NCBI GenBank assembly: GCA_905250125.1
Contig: CAJNOL010000905.1
Coordinates: forward strand, 1 to 64,000
From: Rotaria sordida
Taxonomy: Eukaryota; Rotifera; Eurotatoria; Philodinida; Philodinidae
Direction of reading: 5' to 3'
DNA: 64,000 nucleotides
In this document: positions 34,674-45,954 of the stretch, piece after piece
How the letters are laid out: each line of letters begins with the position of its first letter
How positions within the stretch are numbered: the stretch's first letter is position 1
The notes under the pieces: model-generated
What the model was told of the DNA's origin: nothing
Databases searched by the model: none
The model's input: only the letters and a program-made list of their open reading frames with translations
Translations under genes and position numbers: made by a program

Positions 34674-36385
34674 CCGGGTGGCCCAAAAGTAAGGAAAAAT
34701 GGTCTTTTTTTTTTCGATTTCTATCTTATAGATTGTTGCTTACGCTTGATATTTATACCACATATACTAGGTGTGATAAATAAAAGATTGAGCATATGAA
34801 CGATATGTCGATGTAGTAATTCATCCAAGAGCATACAAAAATATAGTGTATGTAAAAAAAAAGAAAGCGAATATTATTGTTTGTTCTCTTATAGTACTTA
34901 TATGTGTGAGGAGTGGCGTCTAGAAGACAACAATACTAATGATTATCTCTTTTATCGACTGGCTTATTTTTTGTTTCTCTTTACATTTTCTGTTGTTTGT
35001 ATAACTCTAACTTTTTTCACATTTTCTTCATCATGAGTAAAAGTTTTCGTTTGTCGTTACGTGAAAAAACTGAAATTGTGAAATGGTACGTCATTCACCA
35101 AAATGCAGCTGAAGTTGCTCGTCAATTTCAAAATCGTTTTGATCGTACTCCTCCAACATCAAAGAATATTTTGAGTCTTGTACGGAAGTTTGACGAAACT
35201 GGAAGCGTCGAAGATAGACCGCGATCTGGTCATCCTAGATCAGTTAGCACCGACGAGAACAACGAACGTGTTCGTACTGCTTTTGAAGAAAGTCCTTCAA
35301 CTTCAACAAGAAGAGCTTCTTTGGAACTGAATTTGTCTAGAAGTAGTCTTCAACGAATGATGCAAGAACTGAGATTGAAGCCATTTCGTCCGCAATTGCT
35401 GCATGCTTTAGATGAAGATGATTCTGACAGACGTTGTGAATTTGCCGAGATCTTACTCGACTTGTTAGCTGACGACTCTTCCTTGCTTGATAGAGTTGTT
35501 TGGACTGATGAAGCTATCTTCAAGTTGAGTGGTCATGTCAATCGGCACAATTGCGTTTACTACGCTGTAGAAAATCCCCATGTTATCATTACTCAAGAAA
35601 TGAATACCCCAGGCATCACGGTGTGGGCTGGAATTTGGGTTGGAGGCATCATCGGGCCGTTCTTCTTTTATGACAACGTTACTGCAGACAGCTATCTCGA
35701 GATGCTCCAAAAAGATATTGTACCCTCTATTGCAAATGAAATGGATTTAGAAGATGTAGTCTATATGCACGACGGAGCACCGGCTCATTACGTTCAATCT
35801 GTCCGGCACTTTCTGGACAAAACATTTCCTGATAGGTGGATTGGTCGATATCGATGGATCGACTGGTCGCCACGATCTCCAGACCTCACACCAACTAACT
35901 TGTTTTTATTGGCTGTCATCAAGGAGCATGTATACGCGACGAAACCTCAAAGTCTTCAAACACTAAAAGATGCTATACTCACTGAAATACGAAGTTTACC
36001 GGTGAAATTTTGTCAAAGCGCTTGCTACGCAGTATCTGAGAGACTGGAACTTTGCAAAGACTTAGGTGGTAAACATATTGAACAATTTCTCTGAAGAACT
36101 TCATAATAAGAACACTCCACAAAGACATACTTTTGCACGTGTTTTTTTCTTAGTTGGAACTTCTAATGAAAGTTTTATTGGAATTCACAAGTTTTTCCTT
36201 CTTGTTAGTCGTTCTGTATTTGAACGCTTTTAGATTATTTACTACATTTACATAGCGTTCATATGACCAATCTTTTATTTATCACACCTAGTATATGTGG
36301 TATAAATATCAAGCGTAAGCAACAATCTATAAGATAGAAATCGAACAAAAAAAAGACTATTTTTCCTTACTTTTGGGCCACCTGG
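34674..36385 (+). mobile_element. Mariner-type element, 1712 bp, TIRs about 130 bp, TA duplication
   Basis: The left end starts CCGGGTGGCCCAAAAGTAAG (34674); the right end, reversed, starts CCAGGTGGCCCAAAAGTAAG (36385). The TIRs continue nearly unchanged for about 130 bp, through ACCACATATACTAGGTGTGA. TA lies at both sides (34672-34673, 36386-36387). The near-identity of the arms suggests a young copy. It sits immediately 3' of the hsp70 relic. Confidence 0.92.
35033..36094 (+). CDS. Mariner-type transposase, DD41D spacing, third catalytic Asp replaced by Asn
   Basis: An intact 353-residue ORF from MSKSFRLSLREKTEIVKWY. The N-terminal helix-turn-helix half (DUF4817-like; SFRLSLREKTEIVKWY through FDETGSVEDRPRSGHPR) is followed by a second DNA-binding helix set and the catalytic core: Asp in WTDEAIF, Asp in MHDGAPAHY, and the third site in SPDLTPTNLFLL, where relatives have DLTPLDFFLW. 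Forty-one residues separate the second Asp from this Asn, matching the DD41D group. The reading frame is fully open but the Asp-to-Asn change should abolish metal binding, so the copy is probably inactive as an enzyme. The Met at 35033 was chosen over the 34997 extension because it begins the conserved region. Confidence 0.88.
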   Translation: MSKSFRLSLREKTEIVKWYVIHQNAAEVARQFQNRFDRTPPTSKNILSLVRKFDETGSVEDRPRSGHPRSVSTDENNERVRTAFEESPSTSTRRASLELNLSRSSLQRMMQELRLKPFRPQLLHALDEDDSDRRCEFAEILLDLLADDSSLLDRVVWTDEAIFKLSGHVNRHNCVYYAVENPHVIITQEMNTPGITVWAGIWVGGIIGPFFFYDNVTADSYLEMLQKDIVPSIANEMDLEDVVYMHDGAPAHYVQSVRHFLDKTFPDRWIGRYRWIDWSPRSPDLTPTNLFLLAVIKEHVYATKPQSLQTLKDAILTEIRSLPVKFCQSACYAVSERLELCKDLGGKHIEQFL

Positions 36386-36391
36386 TATATA

Positions 36392-38330
36392 TTATTCTTT
36401 ACGTCTCAGCCCTTCGGCTGATCCATTTTCATCTTGATTTAATTTTGTCATTATTGGTGAACATTTTTGTTTTATCTCTTTCAATTTGTACTTGAATTCA
36501 TCTTTTTTCGCCATTATCTTTTCTTCTAATCATTGCAGAATATCATTGATAGCCAATGTTATTGTTTCTTTATCAAAAGTACTAATTTTTTTCCTACTAA
36601 TTGGTGATCATTTACAGTTGTATTCATATAGTAACAATATGATTCCAAGCTGTTTTAGCTGAAATGCATTCACATTGTATTTCATTTTCTTTCCTGTATT
36701 TTTCAGCATTACAGATCATACGATCAATTGCATCTTTTGATAAACTACCTTTTTTATTTGTCATCGTAATTCTATTTTGACGTTCAGTCAATGTATCCTA
36801 GCTGATGAAGTCAATATGCCATTAGCATCAATATCAAACATAATCTCTATTTCTATGACATTACCAAGAAATAAATAAATGAAAAACTGACATTTACTAT
36901 TGATTCATAAAAAGTTGAGAGAATGTATTCACGATTAAATGACACTTGTGTAACTATTACGAATCCTACCTGAATAAAGATTCTTCTTGTCTTGTTGAGT
37001 CTTTCATATTTCGGTAATAAGCTGATGTTTAGTTCATTATTCCAATTTTCTAAATACTTATGTGGTGCAGATAGAATATCAGATAACTCGAAATGATTGT
37101 CTTTGATCATAAAACGTTCAGCTTCATATACTTTGACATCGACACTTGTATGATTATCTGAATAGGTAGTGAATGTTTATGTTCGTTTGCTTGCAATTAT
37201 TATGTTTTGTTTGAGTAATATCGTCATTACACTATCGACCGTTTTAATACCCAATGATAATGGTACCACATCTAACAATAAGACGTCTTTGGATTCCTCG
37301 GATTTGTCATCGGTCAAAATGGTGGTCTCTACAGCAGCGCCATAAGCAATGGCTTCATCCAAAAATTCAATAAATATGATAAGAAGAAAGTGAAGAACAT
37401 CTTCCGTAGAACATTTACCGAACTAACTGATTTGTTCAACACTTTTTCATAGAAGAAATTTTGCAACAATTTTGTACTTTTGGAATATATGTTGAGTCAC
37501 CGATCAATACGATTTCATCTATATGAGATTTATCCTATTAAAAGAAATAGAAAACGATACTTTGTGTACTGCATAATGCTAGATTTAAAAAACCTAGATC
37601 GCAGTTCTTTTGAGGACTCAAAACTACGACGTTGATAATACCTCGCTACTTCATATATATGTCTAGAAACCCTTCTGAAGTGTCACAGACCGTAACACAC
37701 ATTTCATCATGTATGTCACAGTATGGGAGAATCCACACTTCTCGCGATACAGTTCAAAACTCATTGCCAATCATGCTTCACAAAACGTACCATGCTAGCA
37801 TTACGTAAAGCTTTCTCAATCAGTTCCGATGTAGAAATAAATAAATCAGCATTTCGCTTCTCAAATTGAGCATGTGTGATGGTAGAATAGTAATCAATGC
37901 CTTCGGGCAAGCTATCAATCTCAATTGATGTTTGAAATGTCAATGATAACGTCCTCTACAAGAAAACAATTACCATTTGTAACTCATTTTTCGATATATG
38001 ATAATGTATATTTACCATTGTGCGCTCACATACTATTGTTAATCACCGAATTCTATGTTTATTCTGGAATAAACCATTTTTCTTTTTTTGTTCAAAATCT
38101 TGAACGAAATATGCACCCATTCGGTTATCAAAATCTTCTCCTGTAGATAACGAAAAAGATAATATTATGTTAGTAAGCATTATATAATAAATTAAATAAC
38201 AAACATATCTCCTAAATGTGTGTCTTCAGCAGTTGATTTTACTTCGAATATTCCATCTTTAACTTTTAATACACTGATATCGAATGTGCCACCACTCAAG
38301 TCAAAAATCAAGATATTCTGTTCCGTCCTA
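36392..38330 (-). pseudogene. Hsp70 pseudogene, missing the first part of the ATPase domain
   Basis: Minus-strand segments follow Hsp70 in order: [19 protein letters not shown] (38330 side), [12 protein letters not shown], then after an intron EDFDNRMGAYFVQDFE, ASIEIDS-type [19 protein letters not shown] (37761-37943), an intron, [32 protein letters not shown] (37177-37362), [29 protein letters not shown] (about 37075), FDIDANGIL, and a C-terminal lid ending at a TAA at 36392. Damage includes a changed splice donor (GT to AT after HLG-G), frame breaks in exons and internal stops. The N-terminal quarter is absent; similarity ends within a few bases of the telomere-like array at 38334. Confidence 0.88.
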
Positions 38331-38333
38331 ATT

Positions 38334-38406
38334 GGGTGTGGGTGAATTAAGATAAAACCCACACCTATATCATACCGACACCCATACTCACGCCATACTC
38401 ATACCC
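38334..38406. repeat. Telomere-like TGTGGG foldback array at the hsp70 break
   Basis: GGGTGTGGGTG (38334) is followed by a short spacer and then CCCACACC, ACACCCATACTC and CATACCC to 38406. Hsp70 similarity on the minus strand stops right at its edge. Confidence 0.75.
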
Positions 38407-38702
38407 TGAATCGAATTGGTAAAACGAAGCGCATTTAATTTGAAAAATAAGTTTTTTTTTCGCTAGACTTCATTTTTCTACTTTAATATTTATATTATGC
38501 CTATAAAAAGAAAAGCAATGCTACAGCACCAATTGAACCAATTAGACCATGAATTAAATTGTAATGAAATATATTCTTTCGAAATATTTTCATGAGTATG
38601 GATGATTAGCAATTCATAAGAACAATCAAGCAGAAAATTTCTTCCACTGATTTAAGATTTCCATAAATTTTCTCATTGATTTGAGACGATAAATTCTGCA
38701 AG
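38407..38702. other. Short spacer between two telomere-like arrays
   Basis: About 300 bp of AT-rich DNA. I looked for the missing N-terminal part of hsp70 here and did not find it. Confidence 0.4.
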
Positions 38703-38756
38703 TGTAGATGGATATGGGTGTGGGCATTCTCATCTCTCACATCCACACTTTCATCC
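38703..38756. repeat. Telomere-like foldback array
   Basis: TGTAGATGGATATGGGTGTG (38703) followed by CTCACATCCACACTTTCATCC. Second member within 300 bp of the previous one. Confidence 0.65.
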
Positions 38757-39811
38757 TCGAGATTGATTTGTATGATAGACATATCGATCGATCTGTTTTC
38801 AATTGATTTAATATCATGTACTAATTATAAAGAACGAGGAATTTCGGAAAAATCTACTTTTCATAACGAGATCTGTAGATTGGATATAGAAGTAAAATGC
38901 ATATTAATATATACTGATATAAGCAGCATACAGTTAGATTATAGGCATTTATTAAATAGGACCGATCCCCAGATTATTTTATGTGCTCATGACTCATACC
39001 TTAGTTCCTTTATGTTATTTTCATAGATCGAAGTAAATATGAGAACGAGAAAAAAATATTCCACTCTGGAATTCATTCAAGTATGCATACAACTAATGAA
39101 GTGAAAGTAAATCTTGAGAGTAGCTTGAAAATTTGATTCAAACAGTATTGAATAAATATCAGATGCAAGTAATAATCAGATAGGCATACGACTGTTTGAA
39201 TATCGAAGCTCTATCAAATATAAATATTTGATTATAATTGTCTCGATAATCAAACCTAAATCATCGCCCTATTGGTTGAACCATATTTTACTAGCACTAG
39301 CGCTTTAAGTAGTAACATATGAATTGACTTACTGAATTCTGCTTCTTGATGCGATTTCTGTTTTTTAGATTCTACAACTGTTCAATCATTATTTCGAAGC
39401 GGTTGCTTGGAAAAGAACTGAAAAAATATCTATCGTTTAGACTCGTCAAGTTACTGCTCCATCTCGATTGAACTACAATATCCTGCATTGCTATTAAGAG
39501 AAGTAAGATCATTACGTTAATTTCTCTTCGTAAGGATGAATTAGTATGGGAATAAATAAAGCTTCCAAATGACAGAGCGACGGAGAGGATATATTAGTAT
39601 TCGTCATCGAAACATCTTGTTTCTTGACGCATTAAAGGTATCGATCATTTTATGTATTTGTATTATGATATGTAGTGATTATTTGTGCATAGTTCTTTGA
39701 GATTCTTAGAAAGAAAAGAAGACAAAAGTCATTATGTACATAGAAAATCGATGAAATTCTTCATAGAAAAGACGACCTGGATCGGCTAACAGTCAATATA
39801 CATATATATAT
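38757..39811. other. No gene recognised
   Basis: AT-rich. An open stretch at 38718-39026 begins inside the telomere-like array and resembles no known family. Confidence 0.4.
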
Positions 39812-40192
39812 TGGGGTAGCCAGTCTGATCGGAGGCTCCAATTCTTTTTTTTATCGTTGTCTCTATAGTATTTCAGAAAAATATGATTTTTTTACCAGTT
39901 ATAGTACTCGTGTAATGTTGATGATCTGCCAAGTATATGACGCTCATACCTTGTTTAAAAACAAAATTATCAAAGTCATCAAAAAAATATTTTGCTTTCT
40001 ATGAACAGATTTTTTTTGAAGATTTTGATTATTTCGTTTTTAAACAAGGTATGGATGTCTTATATTTGCCAGATCATCAGAATTATACAAGTACTATAAC
40101 TGGTAAAAAAGAATCATATTTTTCTAAAATACTATAGAAGCAGAACGATAAAAAAAAAGAATTGAAGCCTCCGACCAGACTGGCCACTACCA
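39812..40192. repeat. Near-complete palindrome (foldback MITE), about 380 bp
   Basis: Two arms of about 175 bp surround a short loop (about 39995-40015). The left arm reads GCCAGTCTGATCGGAGGCT, then a T-run, then CCAGTTATAGTACT, GATGATCTGCCAA, CATACCTTGTTTAAAAAC; the right arm, reversed, has the same blocks with few changes. It is flanked by TATATA-like sequence on both sides. No coding capacity. It lies about 0.3 kb upstream of the glycosyltransferase start. Confidence 0.85.
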
Positions 40193-40477
40193 TATATACA
40201 TATGCATGCACAACTAATAGAAATATTCTTTCCCACTTGTAAATAAGTAATAAAAGAAAGGCCCAAAGGGGATGTGCGTCAAAGTGACTCTTCTAGACGA
40301 CAACTTTACTTGTTATCGAACGGCCTATTTAACAGAATTGTATGTAATTCTGTTGCGTATGACGAACGAGGGAAGTGAGTTATTTTTTCCACATCAATAC
40401 ATACTGATGAAAGAAGAAAAACAAATCAACCTGAGTTGATATATAAGAAAGACATTTTGCAAAACGAATATATTTGT

Positions 40478-42348
40478 ATGATAAGGTCAACAATGAAGCA
40501 CAATCCACCAAAACTCGTTCGCTTTATGAGTGAACAATATCAGAACTATGGTTACACGGGGGAGGATCCCGATAGTGAAACACCGAAAATCATCGCACCA
40601 ATTAAGGTAATTAAGAAGAAGAATTTCATTCGTCAAATCTCAATTGAAGCTGAACACAAAGTCGATCAATTAGAACAAGAAGCAGAACTGGTTAGTGAAA
40701 TTTTACAACAACCATCATTCACTCGATTGAAGTCTATCCATGAAAATGAGATTATCGACCAACATACCACTATTGTCATCGAACCAGTAGCTGAACATAC
40801 GGTCATTGAAACTGGTGTGACACATTCTGCAATAAAAACTGGCAGTCAACGGGTACGTTGGAATCTTTTATTTAATCTCCTTCTATGGCTCGTTGTTCCA
40901 CTTCCGTTTTGGGTTCCATTTCTTTCGAACAAAGTTGCTTACTGTATAATACCATCGATTCAAGGTGTTTTCATTTTCATGTGGACTAGTAAGACAACTC
41001 GAATATGCTTTCATTCTTATAAATGACCTAAACAATTTTGACTTTTCTAGTTATTGCAATATTGGCCGCGAAAAATGTCTTCATTTTATTTGCGAATCGC
41101 AAGCGTAATTTTACAGAAAATATCGCCTCTCTCGAAAAAACACGCATTCGTCATATTGTTGCTATTAGTTGTTACAAAGAACCACTCGAATTAATTGCAA
41201 CAAGTGTCCAATCAGTGGCCAATCAGACTGAAGTACATCGAATAACCATGGTGGTCTCCTTCGAAGAGAAAACACCTGATAAAGAAGAGAAATGTAAATG
41301 CTTAGATGATAGATTCAAAGATGCTGGATTTGAGAGAATCATATTTACTATTCATCCATTTGGTTTGCCAAATGAAATTCCAGGCAAATGTTCGAATTCG
41401 AATTATGGTCTTCGAATGGCTGTTAGTCAAATGGATGCTGCTGGTGACGATATGGACAATATTCTTGTGACAACATGTGATGCTGATTCAAAATTTCCAC
41501 CAAATTATATTGCAGCATTGACTCTGAAATATTTACAAGAGAATAGACCAGCATTAACTACAATTTATCAAGCACCTTTGTTTTACAATTGGAAATTGGA
41601 TGGTTTATCATTTGTAACTCGTGTTACAGGACTTTTGCGAAGTTTATTGATGCTTGGTGCCCTCATTCCATGTAACATCAATACAATGAGTATTTTTTCA
41701 TATTCACTTAGTCTAGCAAAAAAAGGCAAATTTATTCATCCGGCATATCAAATGGACGATATCATCTGTCTTATTCGATGGATGGGTGTAACACAGCAAC
41801 GCCTCCGAATCTCGATGATTCCTGTACCAGTCATCAGTGGACCGACATCAGGCGAAACCATAGAAACTGAAATCATAGAATGGGCAAGACAAGCACGCCG
41901 TTGGACCATCGGAGCTGCAGAAGTCTTTCATTACTTTGTCATCAAAGCAAAGCGTATGCCAACAATGGCAGCCTTATCTTGGGGCTTGGTTTTCATTATC
42001 TATTATGGAGTTCTGCTGTGTACAGCTGGCTTGTTCGGTTTAACATCTTTACTATCCATGGCTCTAATCATCAAAAATGTTCCACCGGTGGTTACTTATA
42101 TCATGTATGGCTTCTTGGGTCTCCAGATGCTGACGTTTTTGGTTGCATTCATTATTGATGCATTCATTGTTCAATTGATGAATGTTCATCAACGTATTTT
42201 TATTCTTCGCAACGCATTTCATTTCATATCAACACCATTTGTACTCTTAGGTTATTCACTGGTAGAACTCTATGCATTACATGAAGTGGTTGTATTTGGC
42301 AGGAAAGTCTGTAAACATGGAGCATCAGCCAAGAATGTCTTAACCTAA
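40478..42348 (+). CDS. GT2-family membrane glycosyltransferase (2 exons)
   Basis: Exons 40478-40988 and 41051-42348 join in phase 1 across a 62-bp intron to give 602 residues. A soluble N-terminal region of about 140 residues is followed by two TM segments (LLFNLLLWLVVPLPFWVPFL; a second crossing the exon junction), the catalytic domain and three or four C-terminal TM segments. Processive-type GT2 motifs are present: VAISCYKEPLELI at the nucleotide-binding start, CDADSKFPPNY (DxD, about 313), YQMDDI (acceptor-site Asp, about 405) and QARRW (about 450). Such enzymes extend or transfer sugars from UDP-sugars at a membrane; the product is not predictable here. The ATG at 40493 is an alternative start. 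An AATAAA at about 42488 could serve as polyadenylation signal. The gene is convergent with the beta-galactosidase. Confidence 0.85.
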
Positions 42349-42523
42349 TCATTATATCTATCTGTGACATTTGTGCAACATATCTCTAAAAGTGGGTTTC
42401 AATCGAAAGATTCATCTGAGATTATTGAATCTTTGAGATTGTGCCTATCAACCTTTTGCACGTCATCCTTCCATGATTTATATTTTCAATAAATATAAAC
42501 CACAAGATCTGTGTCATTCGTTT

Positions 42524-42620
42524 GGGTGTGGATGTGGGTGTGGATGTGGGTGTGGGTGTGGGGTGTGGGTGTGGGTTGAGAAAAGAACCGCATTAATACC
42601 CACACCCGCACTCACACCCT
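42524..42620. repeat. Telomere-like TGTGGG foldback array (best preserved copy)
   Basis: Eight consecutive units (TGTGGA or TGTGGG, one with an extra G) run from 42524 to about 42574. After a short spacer come ACCCACACCCGCACTCACACC. It lies between the convergent 3' ends of the glycosyltransferase and beta-galactosidase genes. Confidence 0.85.
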
Positions 42621-42751
42621 CAAGTTCGATTCGGTTTTGAGGCTGTTAAATATGTATTCTGAATTATAGTCGCTGATTTTAAATGATTTTTAGTTGATTT
42701 AAATCAGTTGTTACCGTTTTATATAACGCACAAGTACATAGATTCAAAAAT

Positions 42752-45056
42752 CTATCGCTCATTAATCATAGGTGTATCAACTAGGGAGAGATTGTGTCCG
42801 TATGTATATAGTTCGAAGAGTTGAATTTGATTTAAACCTTTAAAAAGTAATTGAGCTGGTATGTACAGTGTCCGTTGCGGACCAACATTCCAGTAACGAC
42901 CTAGATTGAAGCCATTACAAAATGCTACACCTTTCGACCACTTGGAATCCAACTTCAGATAAGTATCGTCCACCGATTGTTGATTATCGATGAAAAACGA
43001 AGCAAAGAAAAGACGAGGACCATTGAGAAGAAAATTATTAGCACGATATTCTATCGACATCGATCTCCAGTTGTTCATATTTGATGTACCTTTACGAAAT
43101 TCCAAAACATGTACTATCCACTCTTTAATTTCAATCTTATCATTCAGTAGAACTTTACCGAGAAGACCCTTTCGGCCATGATCAAGCAGTGGACCAAAAT
43201 TGACACGACCCATATTTTCAACGAGAATCGTCAAGTTTTTAGCTTTGTCCGATAAATCGAATTGGAACTGACTGATGTTCGGCAACGATTGAAATATCAC
43301 TTGACCATTGACAAGAACGACAGCATTATCGGCCACAGCTGTCACAGTCACTTTACATGCTAGACTTTTGGTTAGTGACACAATATTTTTGGCCGTATAG
43401 AGAATAAAACCTTGCGAGGCACCGGATTTATTATTGACCGATAGTTTTTCCATACTTTTCGGCCCATTGGTTAGTTCACTAGTGACCGTGAGTAAATCAT
43501 CAGCAAGGATATCGTCGAATGTTTTATAGCCACTTATTTGAATGGTACCATAGCTGATTTTTTTTGGTGAGGGTGGAATCGTTGGAAGACTGTATTTGTT
43601 GTGATGTGAATGATCATTATTCAAGACATAGAGATCCGGATGTTTCGAATAGAACTTTTCAAGAACACGCCGAATGGCATAATATTTCGGTGTTGGGTCG
43701 CCGGCTTCGTTTAATGGTGCATCGTAATCGTACGATGTCACGAGAGGCTTGTACTGCTCGGATGGAAAATGGGCGGCACCGGAAGTAAAACCGAAATTTG
43801 TACCACCGGAAAACATATAGAAATTGATGGAAATTTCTTCTTTCGACGTCAGAAGAATTTCTTCGAGATCAGCTTCGAACATCTTTGCATCATACGGCGT
43901 TCTAGAGCCGGTCTGATGTTTTCCACCCCAATAATCGAACCAACCGGTCCAATATTCAGTTATCATCATATGATGTTTTGGACGAAAATGGCGTAAATAT
44001 TCGAGTTTTTCTCTTGGTTCCCGTTGAAAATTGACCGTTGCCCAAACATCATCCAGAGTACCGGCTGCCAATTTTTTCGGTCCGTCAGATGTCAATAGAA
44101 TTTCGTCGAGACCGTATTCGATGTACATCGAACGAATGGCTTCGAGATAGGTCGTATCGTTACCATAGCTACCATATTCATTTTCAATTTGAAATGCAAT
44201 TATCGATCCTGTTCCATGTCGATTGTATTGATGTTCGGCGAGAATTGGTAAAAGTCGCGAATAATAATTTCGTAGGGCTCGAAGAAAACCTTGATGATTA
44301 CTGCGGACGCGCATTGTTTCATCGCGAAGTAACCAACTCGGTAGGCCACCCCATTCCCATTCAGCACAAATGTAACCTAGATAATAAAATCAATTATTCT
44401 TTTTGTTCAATCAAATAGTTATCTAAATGATCAAACGGCATACAACTAACGATGCATCGAGTTGTTTTTTTTTGTTTTCAATCAATCCGTTTCGAACATG
44501 ATGAGGATTTACCTGAGGGTCGAACGATGGCAAACATTTCATTTTCGTGAATTAACTTAAGAAAGCCGGCTAAATCAGTGAAACCTTTACCAAATTGATA
44601 GTTGCCTTGCTGGGGTTCATGTATATTCCATGGAACATAGGTTTCAATCGTATTTAAACCAGCCGCCTTCATTTTCTTAATACGATCGGACCATAATTGT
44701 GGTAGAACACGAAAATAATGTAATGAACCGCTGAGTATTCGAAATGGTTGCAAATGTTTACGATTTCGATCGTTATCTTTGAAGAGACGAATGAATAAAT
44801 GTCGTTCGTTATCTAACACTAACGTCGGTGAATACGTTACTGGCATGATGAAATTTTTGAGAAAGTATATGAGGAGACCAAATATCGTAAGATAACCGCA
44901 AATAACGAGAAGTCGATGCTGATATGAGATGCCACCTATTCGTCTAGTCCATCGTTTTATTGTAATGGTTCTTGTTTGCTTCTTCGTCTGTTTACAATCG
45001 ATGTTGTTGAATATGTAAGAGAAAAGTTGTTCGACGGAGGTATGTATATGCTTCAT
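42752..45056 (-). CDS. GH35 beta-galactosidase, type II membrane protein (2 exons)
   Basis: Exons 44513-45056 and 42752-44376 join in phase 1 (intron 44377-44512, 136 bp), restoring RPSGYICAEWEWGGLPSW, and give 722 residues. A cytoplasmic basic stretch precedes one TM helix (about 49-71), so the catalytic domain should face the lumen or outside. The TIM-barrel landmarks are present: FRILSGSLHYFRVLP, WNIHEP, the acid/base Glu in FQIENEYGS (about 248) and the nucleophile Glu in MITEYWTGW (about 322), then SGGTNFGF. The beta-sandwich C-terminal domains follow, with NGFNLGRYW near the end. It removes terminal beta-galactose from glycans. Length agrees with the family (about 650) plus the anchor. 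No damage seen. The first Met at 45056 keeps the anchor. Confidence 0.92.
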
Positions 45057-45954
45057 TGTACAATATTATTATTGCTTCGCACGTATGAAGTAACAAAAGC
45101 GAAATATAATGTTACGCGCAGTAGATGAAGAAGAAAAAGAAAAAAACATCGAAAATTGCACTTGTTACCGATGAATGATAATAACGATCATACATTCTTA
45201 ATCGATAAAAAAAAAAGTAATCGACGCTCACAAAAACAGAATAACAATTGGCAAACTAGTTGTGTCTAGATTTTGTCCTTAGATCAGCAGTCACATACAT
45301 ATAAACGAAGTAATGCTTTGTAACAGCTGTGTTCTTCAATTTAATCCAGTCAAACTTCAACTGAAAATGTTCTTTTTCTCTCTTTCTTTCTTTTCTTCGT
45401 CTTCTCGATGAAGTCGACTATCAAGCTGTGCCCGCTTCGACTAAGAAACAAGAAAAATATGTCATAGCAAAAGAAGGGAGAATGAGCAATATCAAGCACG
45501 TGAGAAGAACAGAAAAATAAATCATCTACAATGGAGATTTTTCATCTATTGCGTCATTGAAAAACAATTTTCTTCATCATTGAGGATTCTGTTCAATAGA
45601 AACACTTGATCAACTAGTCGAAAGTCGAATAGCAGTGTTTAAATCAAGCAGAAGATCTTCACCGTCGATCAGCATTCTGTCAAAGCAAACATCGTGTTTG
45701 TATAGATTGTAACATTTTTTCTTTAAGTAAAATTCATGATCATTGTTAAAGTCTACCGGATGAACATTACAGTACCTTTCTTCTTGAGATATCGAAATTT
45801 TCAACAGAAACCTGTGGTCCTATTCGGATTAACACTTAAAACTCTGTTTGAATATAGCTTCTAATGATACTAGACTAATATAGAACTTTCACTGATTTAA
45901 GTATACATTAACTATATATTACCTATCGAACTATTACAAATCTAATTTAATTAC
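45057..45954. other. Upstream region of the beta-galactosidase, no gene
   Basis: Contains a pyrimidine-rich run at about 45370-45405 (TTCTCTCTTTCTTTC). A minus-strand open stretch (45610-45804) is unrecognised. Confidence 0.35.

Noticed and set aside
43564-44418. Plus-strand open readings inside the beta-galactosidase
   Set aside because: Shadows of the real minus-strand gene.
45610-45804. Minus-strand open reading upstream of the beta-galactosidase
   Set aside because: Short, no motif, no signal sequence and no recognisable exon neighbour.
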